From assembly GCA_014652975.1 (NCBI GenBank), contig BMZV01000001.1:682001-746000 (forward strand): a stretch of 64,000 bases of DNA, written 5' to 3'. The position numbers were made by a program, and so were the translations under genes. The notes under the pieces were generated by a model, which was not told the DNA's origin, searched no databases, and saw only the letters and a list, made by a program, of their open reading frames with translations. The stretch is from Kocuria marina (GTDB taxonomy: Bacteria; Actinomycetota; Actinomycetes; Actinomycetales; Micrococcaceae). Below are positions 16,741 to 24,877 of the stretch, one piece after another; position 1 is the stretch's first letter, and each line of letters opens with the position of its first letter.

Positions 16741-17238
16741 GTGGCGGGTCGGGTGCGCATCGGCTGTTCCGCGCGTCGAACCCCTTCTGACTTGGGGTTC
16801 GACGACGCCGCGGGGTTGTTCCCCACCCCCGGCCCGGTCACCGCTGCGAACACCGCGGGTGCGGGCAGCACCCCGGCCGCGTCAGCCACCGCTACGGCGC
16901 CGTCCCTGCCGGCCGTCGCGGACCCCTGCGCGGGGCCGTGCGACAAGACCGCAGCGATCCCGGTGCACCACCCCGTCTTCGGCGCCATGGAGATCGTGAG
17001 CTACGAACGTGTCGTGGAACCCGGCAGCGCCCCCGCGGGCAAGCAGGCCAGCTACGCCGTGTACCAGAACGGTCAGGCCGTGGGGTACGTGCCGCCCAGG
17101 GAGGGCACCACGGTGGTCTCCTTCGGCCCCGCTCCCGTGCTGGGAGCTCAGGAGTGGGATCTGCGCACCAACTCCACCGTGGACAAGTACGGCAACGTGT
17201 ACCTGACGGACGGCCAGGAGTTCGTGGCCCAGAAGTAG
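16741..17238 (+). CDS. Hypothetical protein, probably a beheaded exported protein
   Basis: I do not recognise this protein. The maximal frame has 165 codons, but its first 21 codons cover the upstream operon's terminator, so a start there is unlikely; a TTG at 16816 is the next option. From there the protein has an Ala/Thr/Pro-rich stretch of about 35 residues (like a linker after a signal peptide or lipobox), the cysteine pair in DPCAGPCDK, then a folded-looking domain ending TVDKYGNVYLTDGQEFVAQK. No signal peptide is present. The frame enters at a copy of GACGACGCCGC immediately after the hairpin, so loss of the original 5' end at that repeat is possible. A hairpin follows the stop codon. 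Confidence 0.45.
   Translation: MAGRVRIGCSARRTPSDLGFDDAAGLFPTPGPVTAANTAGAGSTPAASATATAPSLPAVADPCAGPCDKTAAIPVHHPVFGAMEIVSYERVVEPGSAPAGKQASYAVYQNGQAVGYVPPREGTTVVSFGPAPVLGAQEWDLRTNSTVDKYGNVYLTDGQEFVAQK
16775..16803 (+). terminator. Terminator of the paaJ-paaF-paaH operon
   Basis: GTCGAACCCC (16775-16784) pairs perfectly with GGGGTTCGAC (16794-16803) around a 9-base loop. The last bases overlap a copy of the 11-mer (16801-16811). Confidence 0.7.
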
Positions 17239-17265
17239 TCACGACACCCGGCCCCCACCGGAACG

Positions 17266-17304
17266 ACGACGGCGAACCCCGCGGGTGCGGGGGGTCGCCG
17301 TCGT
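17266..17304. terminator. Bidirectional terminator between hypothetical gene and rraA-like gene
   Basis: ACGACGGCGA (17266-17275) pairs with TCGCCGTCGT (17295-17304) around an inner CCCC/GGGG stem. It separates convergent genes. The arm is a variant of the dispersed 11-mer. Confidence 0.7.
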
Positions 17305-17330
17305 ATATCCGTCCAGCGGAGGTGGCGGGT

Positions 17331-17798
17331 TCAACGCTCTACCAGGACCCCGTCCTCGTCCGCCCACAGGGTCCTGCCCGGGCGGAAGGTTACGCCGCCG
17401 AAGGTGACGATCACGTCCACTTCCCCGGAGTCGTTGGGTTCGGACTTGCGGGGATTCGTGCCCAGCGCCTTGATGCCGATGTCCAGGGTGCCCAGTTCCA
17501 CGCGGTCCCGCACGGGGGCGTTGATGATCAGCCCGGCCCACCCGTTCTCCATGGCGGTGCGGGCCACGTTGTCCCCGAGCAGCGCGCGGTTCATGGATCC
17601 CTGCCCGTCCACCACGAGCACCGCGCCCTCACCGGGGGTGGCCACGAGCTTCTTGACGTCCACGTTGGACTCGAAGCAGCGCACCGTGCGGATGGGTCCG
17701 GTGAACCGGTGGACACCACCCACCGAGATGAACTGGGTGGTCACGGACTGCAGGTCCTCGCCGTGTTCGTCGTACAGGTCGGCGGTCGCGAAGCTCAT
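17331..17798 (-). CDS. RraA-family protein (aldolase/RNase E regulator-like)
   Basis: A 155-residue protein matching the RraA/HMG-aldolase family. Visible are TADLYDEHGEDLQSVTTQF at the N terminus, the GAVLVVDGQGSMNRALLGDN loop and NGWAGLIINAPVRDRVEL, in which Arg and Asp belong to the metal and oxaloacetate site. In organisms without RNase E regulation these proteins act as 4-hydroxy-4-methyl-2-oxoglutarate aldolases or oxaloacetate decarboxylases. Size and motif match the short bacterial RraA form. Context gives no pathway. Start ATG at 17798. Confidence 0.85.
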   Translation of the reverse strand: MSFATADLYDEHGEDLQSVTTQFISVGGVHRFTGPIRTVRCFESNVDVKKLVATPGEGAVLVVDGQGSMNRALLGDNVARTAMENGWAGLIINAPVRDRVELGTLDIGIKALGTNPRKSEPNDSGEVDVIVTFGGVTFRPGRTLWADEDGVLVER

Positions 17799-17920
17799 GG
17801 GTCACCTTTCGTGCCTACGGATCGCCGACGACGCTCGGGGCCCGGGCACGCGGCGTCCGGACACGGACGGTCTGGGCGCGTAGGGGTGGCGCGGCGTCGT
17901 CGGCGGGAACGTGATGGAGG

Positions 17921-19591
17921 TTACGCGAGGTCGCCAGATGAGGCAACGGGGGCGTGTCGCTGCAGGAAGCGGTAGACCTCGGTCTCGTCCACCCCGGGGA
18001 ACGCGCCGGCGGGCATGGCGGCGAGCATGTGGGACGCGGGGCGGGCGGAGGGCCAGGATTGGCCGTCCCACTGCTCGGCGAGCGCCGGGGCGGGCTGTTG
18101 GCAGCACGCGGGGTCGGGGCAGGTGGAGGTGTGGCGCACCGTGGTGGCGCGGCCCCGGAACCATTTGACGTGCTCGTACGGCACACCGAAAGAGATGGAG
18201 AATTCCCCGTTCTCGGATCCCTCCACGCGGGCCGAGCACCAGAACGTGCCGTGCGGGGTGTCGGTGTACTGGAAGTGGGACAGCAACCGGTTGGTCCCCG
18301 AGAACGCCTGCCGTGCGGAGAAGAACCGGCAGGCCCTCTGCCCCTCCACCGCGCCGCTGTGGTCGGTGGGCAACTGCAACCCGTCGTTCTGCCAGGCCTT
18401 GTGGATGATCCCGGAGGAGTGCACCTTCTCGAAGTGGGTGGGGATGCCGAAGTGGTGGGTCATCAAGTTGGTCATCCGGTGTGCCGCGGTCTCGTGGGAC
18501 ACCGCGAACGCGTCCCGTAGGTCGTCCACGGACAACTCCCGCTGGGACTTGGCGCGCCCCAGCAGGTCCACCGCGGAGGCCTCCGGGATCATCAGGGCCG
18601 CTGCGAAGTAATTCGTCTCCACGCGCTGTTCCAGGAACTCGCCGTAGTCCGCCGGGCGGTGGTGTTCAAGCAAGTGATGCCCCACGGCCTGCAACAACAC
18701 CGACCACGGCGAGCCCGCCCCGGCGGTGGCCGGCAGGTAGAACCGGCGGTTGCGCAGGTCCGTGACCGAGCGCGTGGAGTGCGGCAGGTCCGGGACCTGG
18801 TGGATCTCGAATCCCACGTGCTCCACGAGCCGCGAGATGTGGTGCTCGGACAGCGGTCCGCCCGTGTGGCGGATCGCGGCGAGCAGGTCCGCGGCCATGG
18901 TCTCGATGCGTTCGAAGTAGTTGTCGATCCCCCGCATGCGTGCTCGCAATTGCGTGTTGGCGCGCCGGGCCTCCTCGGGCGTGGCCGCTTGTTCCTCGAG
19001 CCGCTGGGCGAGTTGCCGCTGCAGTGCCGCGAGCGCCTCGAGGGTCTCGGTACTCGTGCCCGGCCCCACCCGCACCGTGGGCAACCCGAGGGACGCGTAC
19101 ATGGGTCCGCGCTGCACGCGCTCCACCTGGATCTCCAGTTCCATGCGGCGCGACGGCGCCTTGGTCCCCAGCAGTTGCTCCACGCTCATGTCCAGCGCGG
19201 CAGCGATGGCGGACAGCGCGCTGAGCTTGGGTTCGCGCTTGCCGTTCTCGATCAGCGACAGCGCCGACGCCGCCATGCCCACGGTGCGCGCGAGCTCCTC
19301 GAGCGTGATTCGCAGTCGCTTGCGGCGGTAGCGGATCCGCCGCCCCAGCACGATCGGATCGGTCGGGTCACCGGACTCCTCGGGTGGCACGTCGGACGAC
19401 GAGCGCGCGGGGACCCGCGTGCCGGACGCGGGGTCCGTGCGCCGCGGTGTTGCCGTCCGGGCGGGCTCCGTACCCCGCGACCGCGCAGCGCGCGCGGGTT
19501 CCAAGCCGTGAGCGCTCCGCGGTGCGGCGGCGCGAGGGGGAGCGCCGTCGCCGGTGCGACGACGCCTGCGGGGTCCTGTGTCCGGGGTCAT
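17921..19591 (-). CDS. ramB: RamB-type XRE/ImmA-like regulator of acetate metabolism
   Basis: A 556-residue regulator of the ScfR/RamB family. After a 75-residue disordered Arg/Pro/Ala-rich extension there is an XRE helix-turn-helix (LRITLEELARTVGMAASALSLIEN, residues about 95-125). A middle ImmA/IrrE-like domain has a histidine cluster VGHHLLEHH in place of a clean HExxH, and a C-terminal short-chain fatty acyl regulator domain follows with a Cys cluster (CPDPACCQQP). RamB controls glyoxylate-cycle and acetate genes in Corynebacterium and mycobacteria, and here it diverges directly from isocitrate lyase. The long N-terminal extension is unusual; a start inside it is possible. Confidence 0.88.
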   Translation of the reverse strand: MTPDTGPRRRRRTGDGAPPRAAAPRSAHGLEPARAARSRGTEPARTATPRRTDPASGTRVPARSSSDVPPEESGDPTDPIVLGRRIRYRRKRLRITLEELARTVGMAASALSLIENGKREPKLSALSAIAAALDMSVEQLLGTKAPSRRMELEIQVERVQRGPMYASLGLPTVRVGPGTSTETLEALAALQRQLAQRLEEQAATPEEARRANTQLRARMRGIDNYFERIETMAADLLAAIRHTGGPLSEHHISRLVEHVGFEIHQVPDLPHSTRSVTDLRNRRFYLPATAGAGSPWSVLLQAVGHHLLEHHRPADYGEFLEQRVETNYFAAALMIPEASAVDLLGRAKSQRELSVDDLRDAFAVSHETAAHRMTNLMTHHFGIPTHFEKVHSSGIIHKAWQNDGLQLPTDHSGAVEGQRACRFFSARQAFSGTNRLLSHFQYTDTPHGTFWCSARVEGSENGEFSISFGVPYEHVKWFRGRATTVRHTSTCPDPACCQQPAPALAEQWDGQSWPSARPASHMLAAMPAGAFPGVDETEVYRFLQRHAPVASSGDLA

Positions 19592-19622
19592 AGTCCGAGT
19601 TTAGGCAGATTTTTCTCAAACG

Positions 19623-19642
19623 TGAAGAAAATCAATTCTTCA
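19623..19642. promoter_or_regulatory. Candidate operator between ramB and aceA
   Basis: Perfect inverted repeat TGAAGAA-AATCAA-TTCTTCA in an AT-rich part of the 163-bp divergent intergenic region. It does not obviously match the published Corynebacterium RamB site, but location and symmetry make it a good candidate for RamB or another regulator of aceA. Confidence 0.5.
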
Positions 19643-19754
19643 TCCTAAAAACCTCTATGCGGGAGTGCAGATCGCGGCAAAAGTGGAACACATCAAGTTA
19701 CCCGTGCGGAGCTCCCACCGAGGCCGCCGGCTCGAACGATCAAAGGAGAACGAG

Positions 19755-21041
19755 ATGAGCAACGAGAACAGCAACCTCCGCAGCGCCGAGGAACTCGCCC
19801 GGGACTGGGAGGAGAACCCCCGCTGGGCCGGCGTGACCCGTGACTACGCCCCCGAGGAGGTCCTGCGTCTGCAGGGTTCCTTTCGAGAAGAGCACACCAA
19901 CGCCCGCCGCGGTGCGGAACGGCTCTGGTACCTGCTCAACTCGGAGGATTACATCAATGCTCTGGGCGCTCTGACCGGTAACCAGGCCGTCCAGCAGGTC
20001 AAGGCCGGGCTCAAGGCGATCTACCTCTCCGGTTGGCAGGTCGCCGGTGACGCGAACCTCGCGGGCCAGACCTACCCGGACCAGTCCCTCTACCCGGCGA
20101 ACTCGGTTCCCCAGGTGGTGCGCCGGATCAACAACGCGCTCAAGCGTGCGGACCAGATCGAGCACGCCGAGGACGTCCACACCGTGGAGAACTGGATGGC
20201 GCCGATCGTCGCGGACGCGGAGGCCGGCTTCGGCGGACCGCTCAACGCCTTCGAGCTCATGAAATCCATGATCGACGCCGGTGCGGCCGGTGTGCACTGG
20301 GAGGACCAGTTGGCCTCCGAGAAGAAGTGCGGTCACCTGGGCGGCAAGGTGCTGATCCCCACCCAGCAGCACATCCGCACCCTCAACGCGGCCCGCCTCG
20401 CAGCGGACGTGGAAGACGTCCCCAGCATCATCATCGCCCGCACGGATGCCGAGGCGGCCACCCTGATCACCTCGGACATCGACGAGCAGGACGCCGAGTT
20501 CATCACCGGCGAGCGCACCCCGGAGGGCTTCTACAAGGTCCGCAACGGTGTGGAGCCCTGCATCGCCCGCGCCAAGGCGTACGCCCCCTACTCGGACCTG
20601 ATTTGGATGGAGACCGGCACGCCGGATCTCAAGCTGGCCCGCCAGTTCGCGGATGCCGTGCATGAGGACTTCCCGGACCAGATGCTCGCGTACAACTGCT
20701 CGCCGTCCTTCAACTGGAAGAAGCACCTGGACGACGAGACCATCGCCAAGTTCCAGCGCGAACTCTCCGCCATGGGCTACCGCTTCCAGTTCATCACCCT
20801 GGCCGGTTTCCACGCGCTGAACTACTCGATGTTCGATCTGGCCCACGGCTACGCCCGCAACCAGATGACCTCGTACGTGGAACTGCAGGAGCGCGAGTTC
20901 GCCGCCGAGGAGCGCGGTTACACCGCCACCAAGCACCAGCGCGAGGTGGGTACCGGGTACTTCGACCTGGTCTCCCAGGTGGTCAACCCCAACTCCTCCA
21001 CGATCGCCCTCACGGGCTCCACCGAGAGCGCCCAGTTCTGA
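19755..21041 (+). CDS. aceA: Isocitrate lyase
   Basis: Splits isocitrate into glyoxylate and succinate, the first step of the glyoxylate bypass needed for growth on acetyl-CoA sources. The catalytic signature [17 protein letters not shown] lies near residues 185-200, with [13 protein letters not shown] and [15 protein letters not shown] as further conserved blocks. It has 428 residues, normal for the short bacterial form. ATG at 19755 follows AAAGGAGAA. It diverges from ramB and lies between phenylacetate genes, consistent with acetyl-CoA being a main product of the region. Malate synthase is not in the window. Confidence 0.95.
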   Translation: MSNENSNLRSAEELARDWEENPRWAGVTRDYAPEEVLRLQGSFREEHTNARRGAERLWYLLNSEDYINALGALTGNQAVQQVKAGLKAIYLSGWQVAGDANLAGQTYPDQSLYPANSVPQVVRRINNALKRADQIEHAEDVHTVENWMAPIVADAEAGFGGPLNAFELMKSMIDAGAAGVHWEDQLASEKKCGHLGGKVLIPTQQHIRTLNAARLAADVEDVPSIIIARTDAEAATLITSDIDEQDAEFITGERTPEGFYKVRNGVEPCIARAKAYAPYSDLIWMETGTPDLKLARQFADAVHEDFPDQMLAYNCSPSFNWKKHLDDETIAKFQRELSAMGYRFQFITLAGFHALNYSMFDLAHGYARNQMTSYVELQEREFAAEERGYTATKHQREVGTGYFDLVSQVVNPNSSTIALTGSTESAQF

Positions 21042-21196
21042 ACCCGGCGCCCTGAAGACCCGCGGAGACCGGAGCACGGTCACTGAGGCCAAAGAACTCC
21101 GGGCATCCGGTCTCCGCGTCCACCCTGTCCGCGCGGCATGAGAGGGGACTCCTCAGCCCTCCCGCGGGCCACGAACCGCCCCGACACCGTTCCCAC

Positions 21197-21286
21197 GCGG
21201 TGCCGGGGCGGTTCCGTGTGTTCCCTGCGGTGCCGGGGCGGTTCCGCGCGCCCTCCGCGGTGCCGGAGCGGCTCCGCGGACGACGA
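21197..21286. repeat. Three tandem 30-bp repeats
   Basis: Units begin at 21197, 21227 and 21257 with GCGGTGCCGGGGCGGTTCCG, with drift in the third unit. Period is exactly 30 bp. The first unit also pairs with the preceding CCGCCCCGACACCG to form a hairpin, so it may serve as the aceA terminator. Confidence 0.8.
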
Positions 21287-21329
21287 CGCCGCGGTGCCCT
21301 TCCCAGGGACGGGCACCGCGGCATCGTCG
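21281..21329. terminator. Bidirectional hairpin built on the 11-mer
   Basis: CGACGACGCCGCGGTGCCC (21281-21299) pairs with GGGCACCGCGGCATCGTCG (21311-21329) with one mismatch. It lies between convergent aceA and the thioesterase gene. One arm is an exact 11-mer copy, the other a one-base variant. Confidence 0.75.
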
Positions 21330-21338
21330 GACGAATGC

Positions 21339-21821
21339 TCAGGAGCGCTTCGCGGGCTTGAGGTAATTGGTGATCCGCACGGTGCACAGGCGCTTGCCGG
21401 TGTCGATGTGGGTGATGACCACCTCGTGGTTCGTGACGCTGCGCCCCAGGTGGATCGCCGTGGCCACGCCGCGCACCCGGCCGCTTGTAGCGGAGGCGTG
21501 GTGGGTCGCGTTGATGTCCACGCCCACGGCCACCTTGCCCATGGTGGAGCCGTGGATCACCGCGGCCCACGAGCCCAGCATCTCCCCGAGCGCCACGGAC
21601 GCGCCGCCGTGCAGCAGCCCCAGGGACTGCCGGTTGCCCTCCACGGGCATGGTCGCCACCACGCGCTCGGCGGACTGCTCCTCCACCACCACGCCCATCT
21701 TCTCGTCCAGTTCACCCAACTCGATGATCCATGGCTCGTACGCCTCACCGAACTCCTCGGCGGGGGACGCGACTCGTGCGTTCTCGGCGCGGACGTCCGC
21801 GCGGGTGGGATCCTCGTGCAT
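21339..21821 (-). CDS. Hotdog-fold acyl-CoA thioesterase
   Basis: A 160-residue hotdog thioesterase. The active-site segment SLGLLHGGASVALGEMLGSWA carries the conserved HGGxxxALxE pattern, followed by VGVDINATHHASATSGRV. This is the PaaI/1,4-dihydroxy-2-naphthoyl-CoA thioesterase subgroup, hydrolysing acyl- or aryl-CoA. ATG at 21821 with GAGGAG upstream. Its 5' end faces the paaZ operator about 140 bp away, so co-regulation is possible. A second PaaI-like thioesterase is encoded at 26.2 kb, and its substrate may differ. Confidence 0.85.
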   Translation of the reverse strand: MHEDPTRADVRAENARVASPAEEFGEAYEPWIIELGELDEKMGVVVEEQSAERVVATMPVEGNRQSLGLLHGGASVALGEMLGSWAAVIHGSTMGKVAVGVDINATHHASATSGRVRGVATAIHLGRSVTNHEVVITHIDTGKRLCTVRITNYLKPAKRS

Positions 21822-21958
21822 GCTGACTCCTCGGTGATCAGGCCCCACGCCGCGCCGGTGGGCCGCGCTGAGCGGCGTCGCAGAGCGGCGTCGAACGCCG
21901 ACGGCGGAGCGTGGTGACCATGGTGCCCTTGTGTGACCTAGGTTATCCTGGAGCAAAT

Positions 21959-21979
21959 ACTGACCGATCGTTCGACTGA
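21959..21979. promoter_or_regulatory. PaaR-type operator before paaZ
   Basis: On the minus strand the site reads CAGTCGAACGATCGGTCAGTA, matching the other four operators. It lies 28 bp upstream of the paaZ start codon, within the promoter region. Confidence 0.75.
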
Positions 21980-22006
21980 TGGCCGCGAAAGTTCGGAGGA
22001 CCCCGC

Positions 22007-24133
22007 GTGAACACCCAGCCCCAGGCATCCGAGGCCCAGGAACCGCAGATCCTGCCCAGCTTCGTCGCCGGGAAGTGGTGGCGGCCGAAGGACCCGCAGA
22101 AGATCGCGGACGTGCGCAATGCCACCACCGGGGAGCTCGTGGCCCGGGTGAGCACGGACGGGATCGACACCGCGGGCGCCCTGGACCACGGACGCACCGT
22201 GGGCCAGGCCGCACTGGGGCAACTGCGCATCCACGACCGCGCCCTGATCCTCAAGCAGCTCGCGCAATACCTGGGCGAGCACAAGGAGGAGCTGTACGAG
22301 ATCTCCTACGCGACCGGGGCCACGGCCAAGGACCACCTGATCGACATCGACGGTGGGATCGGGACCCTCTTCACGTTCTCGTCCAAGGGACGGCGCGAAC
22401 TGCCCAACGCCAACGTGATCGTGGACGGCGCGGTGGAACAGCTCTCGCGGGACGGCTCGTTCCTGGGTGAGCACGTCTACACCCGCGTGCCCGGTGTGGC
22501 CGTGCAGATCAACGCGTTCAACTTCCCCGTGTGGGGCATGCTCGAGAAGTTTGCGCCCGCATTCATCGCCGGGGTGCCCACCATCGTGAAACCCGCGACC
22601 CCCACCGGGTACGTGACCGAGGCGTGCGTGCGGCTCATGCTGGACTCCGGGCTGCTGCCGGAGGGTTCCCTGCAGCTGATCTCCGGCGCCGCGCGCGATC
22701 TGCTGGACCACCTGGACGCCCGCGACCACGTGGCCTTCACCGGCTCGGCCGCCACCGCCCAGTCGCTGCGCGCCCACACCAACGTGCAGGAGAAGGGCGT
22801 GCGTTTCACGGCGGAGACCGATTCGCTCAACGCCGCGATCATGGCCCCGGACGTCACCGAGGACTCCCCCGAGTTCGAGGCGTTCGTGAAGTCCGTGGTC
22901 CTGGAGATCACCGCCAAGGCCGGGCAGAAGTGCACCGCGATCCGCCGGGTCATCGTTCCGCAGGCGCTCAAGCCCGCCGTGATCGCCGCGCTGCGGGAGC
23001 GGGTGGCGCAGCGCGCCGTCGTCGGCGACCCGCGCGATTCCGCCACCACGGTGGGCCCGCTCGCGTCCGACGACCAGCACTTCGAGGTGCTGCGCTCCGT
23101 GCGCGCCCTGATCGACGCCGGCGCCACCGTGGAACTCGGCGGTCCCGAGGAACTCGCGTCCCTGCCGGAGCAGGGCGCCTTCTTCCCCGTCACGGTGCTC
23201 TCGTTCGACGATGCCCGCACCCCCGCCGTCCACGAGCTCGAGGCGTTCGGCCCGGTCACCTCGGTGCTGGGTTACTCGGGGGACATCGCGGACGCCGTGG
23301 AGATCGCCGCGCTGGGCGGCGGCTCGCTCGTGGTGACCGTGTGCACTCACTCCCCCGAGCTCGCGGCGCAGTTCGCCTCCGGAATCGGTGCGTACCACGG
23401 TCGCGTGCTCTTCCTGGATCGCGACGACGCTAAAACCTCCACAGGTCACGGCTCCCCCGTTCCCCACCTGGTCCACGGCGGCCCCGGCCGCGCCGGTGGT
23501 GGGGAGGAACTCGGTGGCGTGCGCGCGGTCAAGCACTACATGCAGCGCACCGCCGTCCAGGGCTCCCCGGACCTGCTGACCGGGATCACTGGCCAGTGGC
23601 ACTGGGGCGCGACCGCCAACACCGTGACCCGCGAGGACGTGGAGAACGGCACTGGGGAGCATCCCTTCCGGAAGTCGCTGCAGACCCTGCGGATCGGGGA
23701 CCAGTTCGTCTCGGACCTGCGCACGGTCTCACTCGAGGACATCCTGGAGTTCGCGGAGAAGACCGGGGACACGTTCTACGCCCACACGGACGAGGAAGCC
23801 GCCATGGCCAACCCGTTCTTCCCCCGGCGGGTGGCCCACGGCTACCTGCTGGTCTCGTGGGCCGCGGGGCTCTTCGTGGAGCCCGCCCCCGGGCCAGTAC
23901 TCGCCAACTACGGGCTGGAGAACCTGCGGTTCGTCACCCCCGTGACGCATGACGACGCCATCCGGGTGACCCTGACCGCCAAGAAGATCACCCCGCGCGT
24001 CACGGACGAGTACGGCGAAGTCGTCTGGGATGCCCGCCTGACCAACCAGAAGGACGAGATCGTGGCCACCTACGACGTCCTGACCCTGGTGGCCAAGACC
24101 TGGCCCCCCGCCGAAGGCGTGGCCGCTGACTGA
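22007..24133 (+). CDS. paaZ: PaaZ: aldehyde dehydrogenase / oxepin-CoA hydrolase fusion
   Basis: Opens the oxepin-CoA ring and oxidises the resulting aldehyde in phenylacetate degradation. It has 708 residues. The N-terminal aldehyde dehydrogenase (to about 520) shows the RVPGVAVQINAFNFPVWGM active-site stretch, Glu in RFTAETDSLNAA and catalytic Cys in AKAGQKCTAIRRV. The C-terminal MaoC-type hydratase (about 550-700) has DTFYAHTDEEAA and RVAHGYLLVSWAAGL with the catalytic Asp and His. The start is a GTG at 22007 with GGAGGACC upstream. Length and both domains are complete. Confidence 0.94.
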   Translation: MNTQPQASEAQEPQILPSFVAGKWWRPKDPQKIADVRNATTGELVARVSTDGIDTAGALDHGRTVGQAALGQLRIHDRALILKQLAQYLGEHKEELYEISYATGATAKDHLIDIDGGIGTLFTFSSKGRRELPNANVIVDGAVEQLSRDGSFLGEHVYTRVPGVAVQINAFNFPVWGMLEKFAPAFIAGVPTIVKPATPTGYVTEACVRLMLDSGLLPEGSLQLISGAARDLLDHLDARDHVAFTGSAATAQSLRAHTNVQEKGVRFTAETDSLNAAIMAPDVTEDSPEFEAFVKSVVLEITAKAGQKCTAIRRVIVPQALKPAVIAALRERVAQRAVVGDPRDSATTVGPLASDDQHFEVLRSVRALIDAGATVELGGPEELASLPEQGAFFPVTVLSFDDARTPAVHELEAFGPVTSVLGYSGDIADAVEIAALGGGSLVVTVCTHSPELAAQFASGIGAYHGRVLFLDRDDAKTSTGHGSPVPHLVHGGPGRAGGGEELGGVRAVKHYMQRTAVQGSPDLLTGITGQWHWGATANTVTREDVENGTGEHPFRKSLQTLRIGDQFVSDLRTVSLEDILEFAEKTGDTFYAHTDEEAAMANPFFPRRVAHGYLLVSWAAGLFVEPAPGPVLANYGLENLRFVTPVTHDDAIRVTLTAKKITPRVTDEYGEVVWDARLTNQKDEIVATYDVLTLVAKTWPPAEGVAAD

Positions 24134-24214
24134 ACCGGGGGCGGCGTCGGCAGGTGGTCACTGCCCCAGCAGCAACGACGGGCCACACCTGCGGAGAGTT
24201 GAGCGGCCGGGGAA

Positions 24215-24835
24215 CTACGCCCGCAAGCCCGAGAACACCATTTTCACGACCGTGTCCGCGAGCTGGTCCACGGTGCCCGAGCGGCCGGGCTGATACCAGT
24301 CCACGATCGAGTTGACCATGCCCAGCATCAGACGCGGCGCCGACCTGCCGGAGATGTCCGTGCGCAGCTCGCCCTCCTCCTGCGCCTGCCGCACGAGTTC
24401 CTCCACGGTACGCGTCAGCGTACGACGCCGCTGCAGCGCCGCGAGCTCCACCTCCGAGTTGCCCCGCAACCGCAGGAGCAGGGTCACGTAGGGCATCTGG
24501 TCCACGAGCACGTGCACCGAACCGTCCAGGATCTGCTCGAGCTTGTTCACCGGCCCGCTGCCCCCCGCCAAGACCCGTTCGAACACGGCCTCCAACGCGT
24601 CGAGGGCACGGTCCAGCGCCTGCTCGAGGATCGCCTCCTTGGATTCCACGTGGTGGTAGATCGCGGACTTGGAGATCCCCAGGTGCTTGGACAGCGTCCC
24701 CATGGACGTGGCGTCGTAGCCGTGCCGGTTGAACACGTCCACGCACACGGACAGCAGGGTCTCGCGGTCGTAGCCGGGACGGCCGCGCCGCGGCGCCACA
24801 GCGACGTCGGCGGAGGAGTTGAGCTCGGTGGGCAT
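24215..24835 (-). CDS. paaR: TetR-family regulator of phenylacetate genes (PaaR)
   Basis: A 206-residue TetR repressor. The helix-turn-helix is in TSMGTLSKHLGISKSAIYHHV near residues 42-62, followed by the ESKEAILEQAL linker and an effector domain of normal size. It sits between paaZ and paaK, and the five operator-like sites in the window have the palindromic form expected for a TetR protein. Actinobacterial PaaR responds to phenylacetyl-CoA; that ligand is family knowledge, not visible here. No operator was found in its own promoter region. Confidence 0.82.
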   Translation of the reverse strand: MPTELNSSADVAVAPRRGRPGYDRETLLSVCVDVFNRHGYDATSMGTLSKHLGISKSAIYHHVESKEAILEQALDRALDALEAVFERVLAGGSGPVNKLEQILDGSVHVLVDQMPYVTLLLRLRGNSEVELAALQRRRTLTRTVEELVRQAQEEGELRTDISGRSAPRLMLGMVNSIVDWYQPGRSGTVDQLADTVVKMVFSGLRA

Positions 24836-24877
24836 GGACGTGGCCTCGACCTTCTGGCGGGGACGGAATACCTCAGG

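Noticed and set aside
16741-16815. ATG-proximal start of the hypothetical gene at 16.7 kb
   Set aside because: This part contains the perfect hairpin that ends the preceding operon, so it is unlikely to be translated.
21197-21286. Tandem repeats as a CRISPR array
   Set aside because: The units are contiguous without spacers, only three, and no cas genes are nearby.
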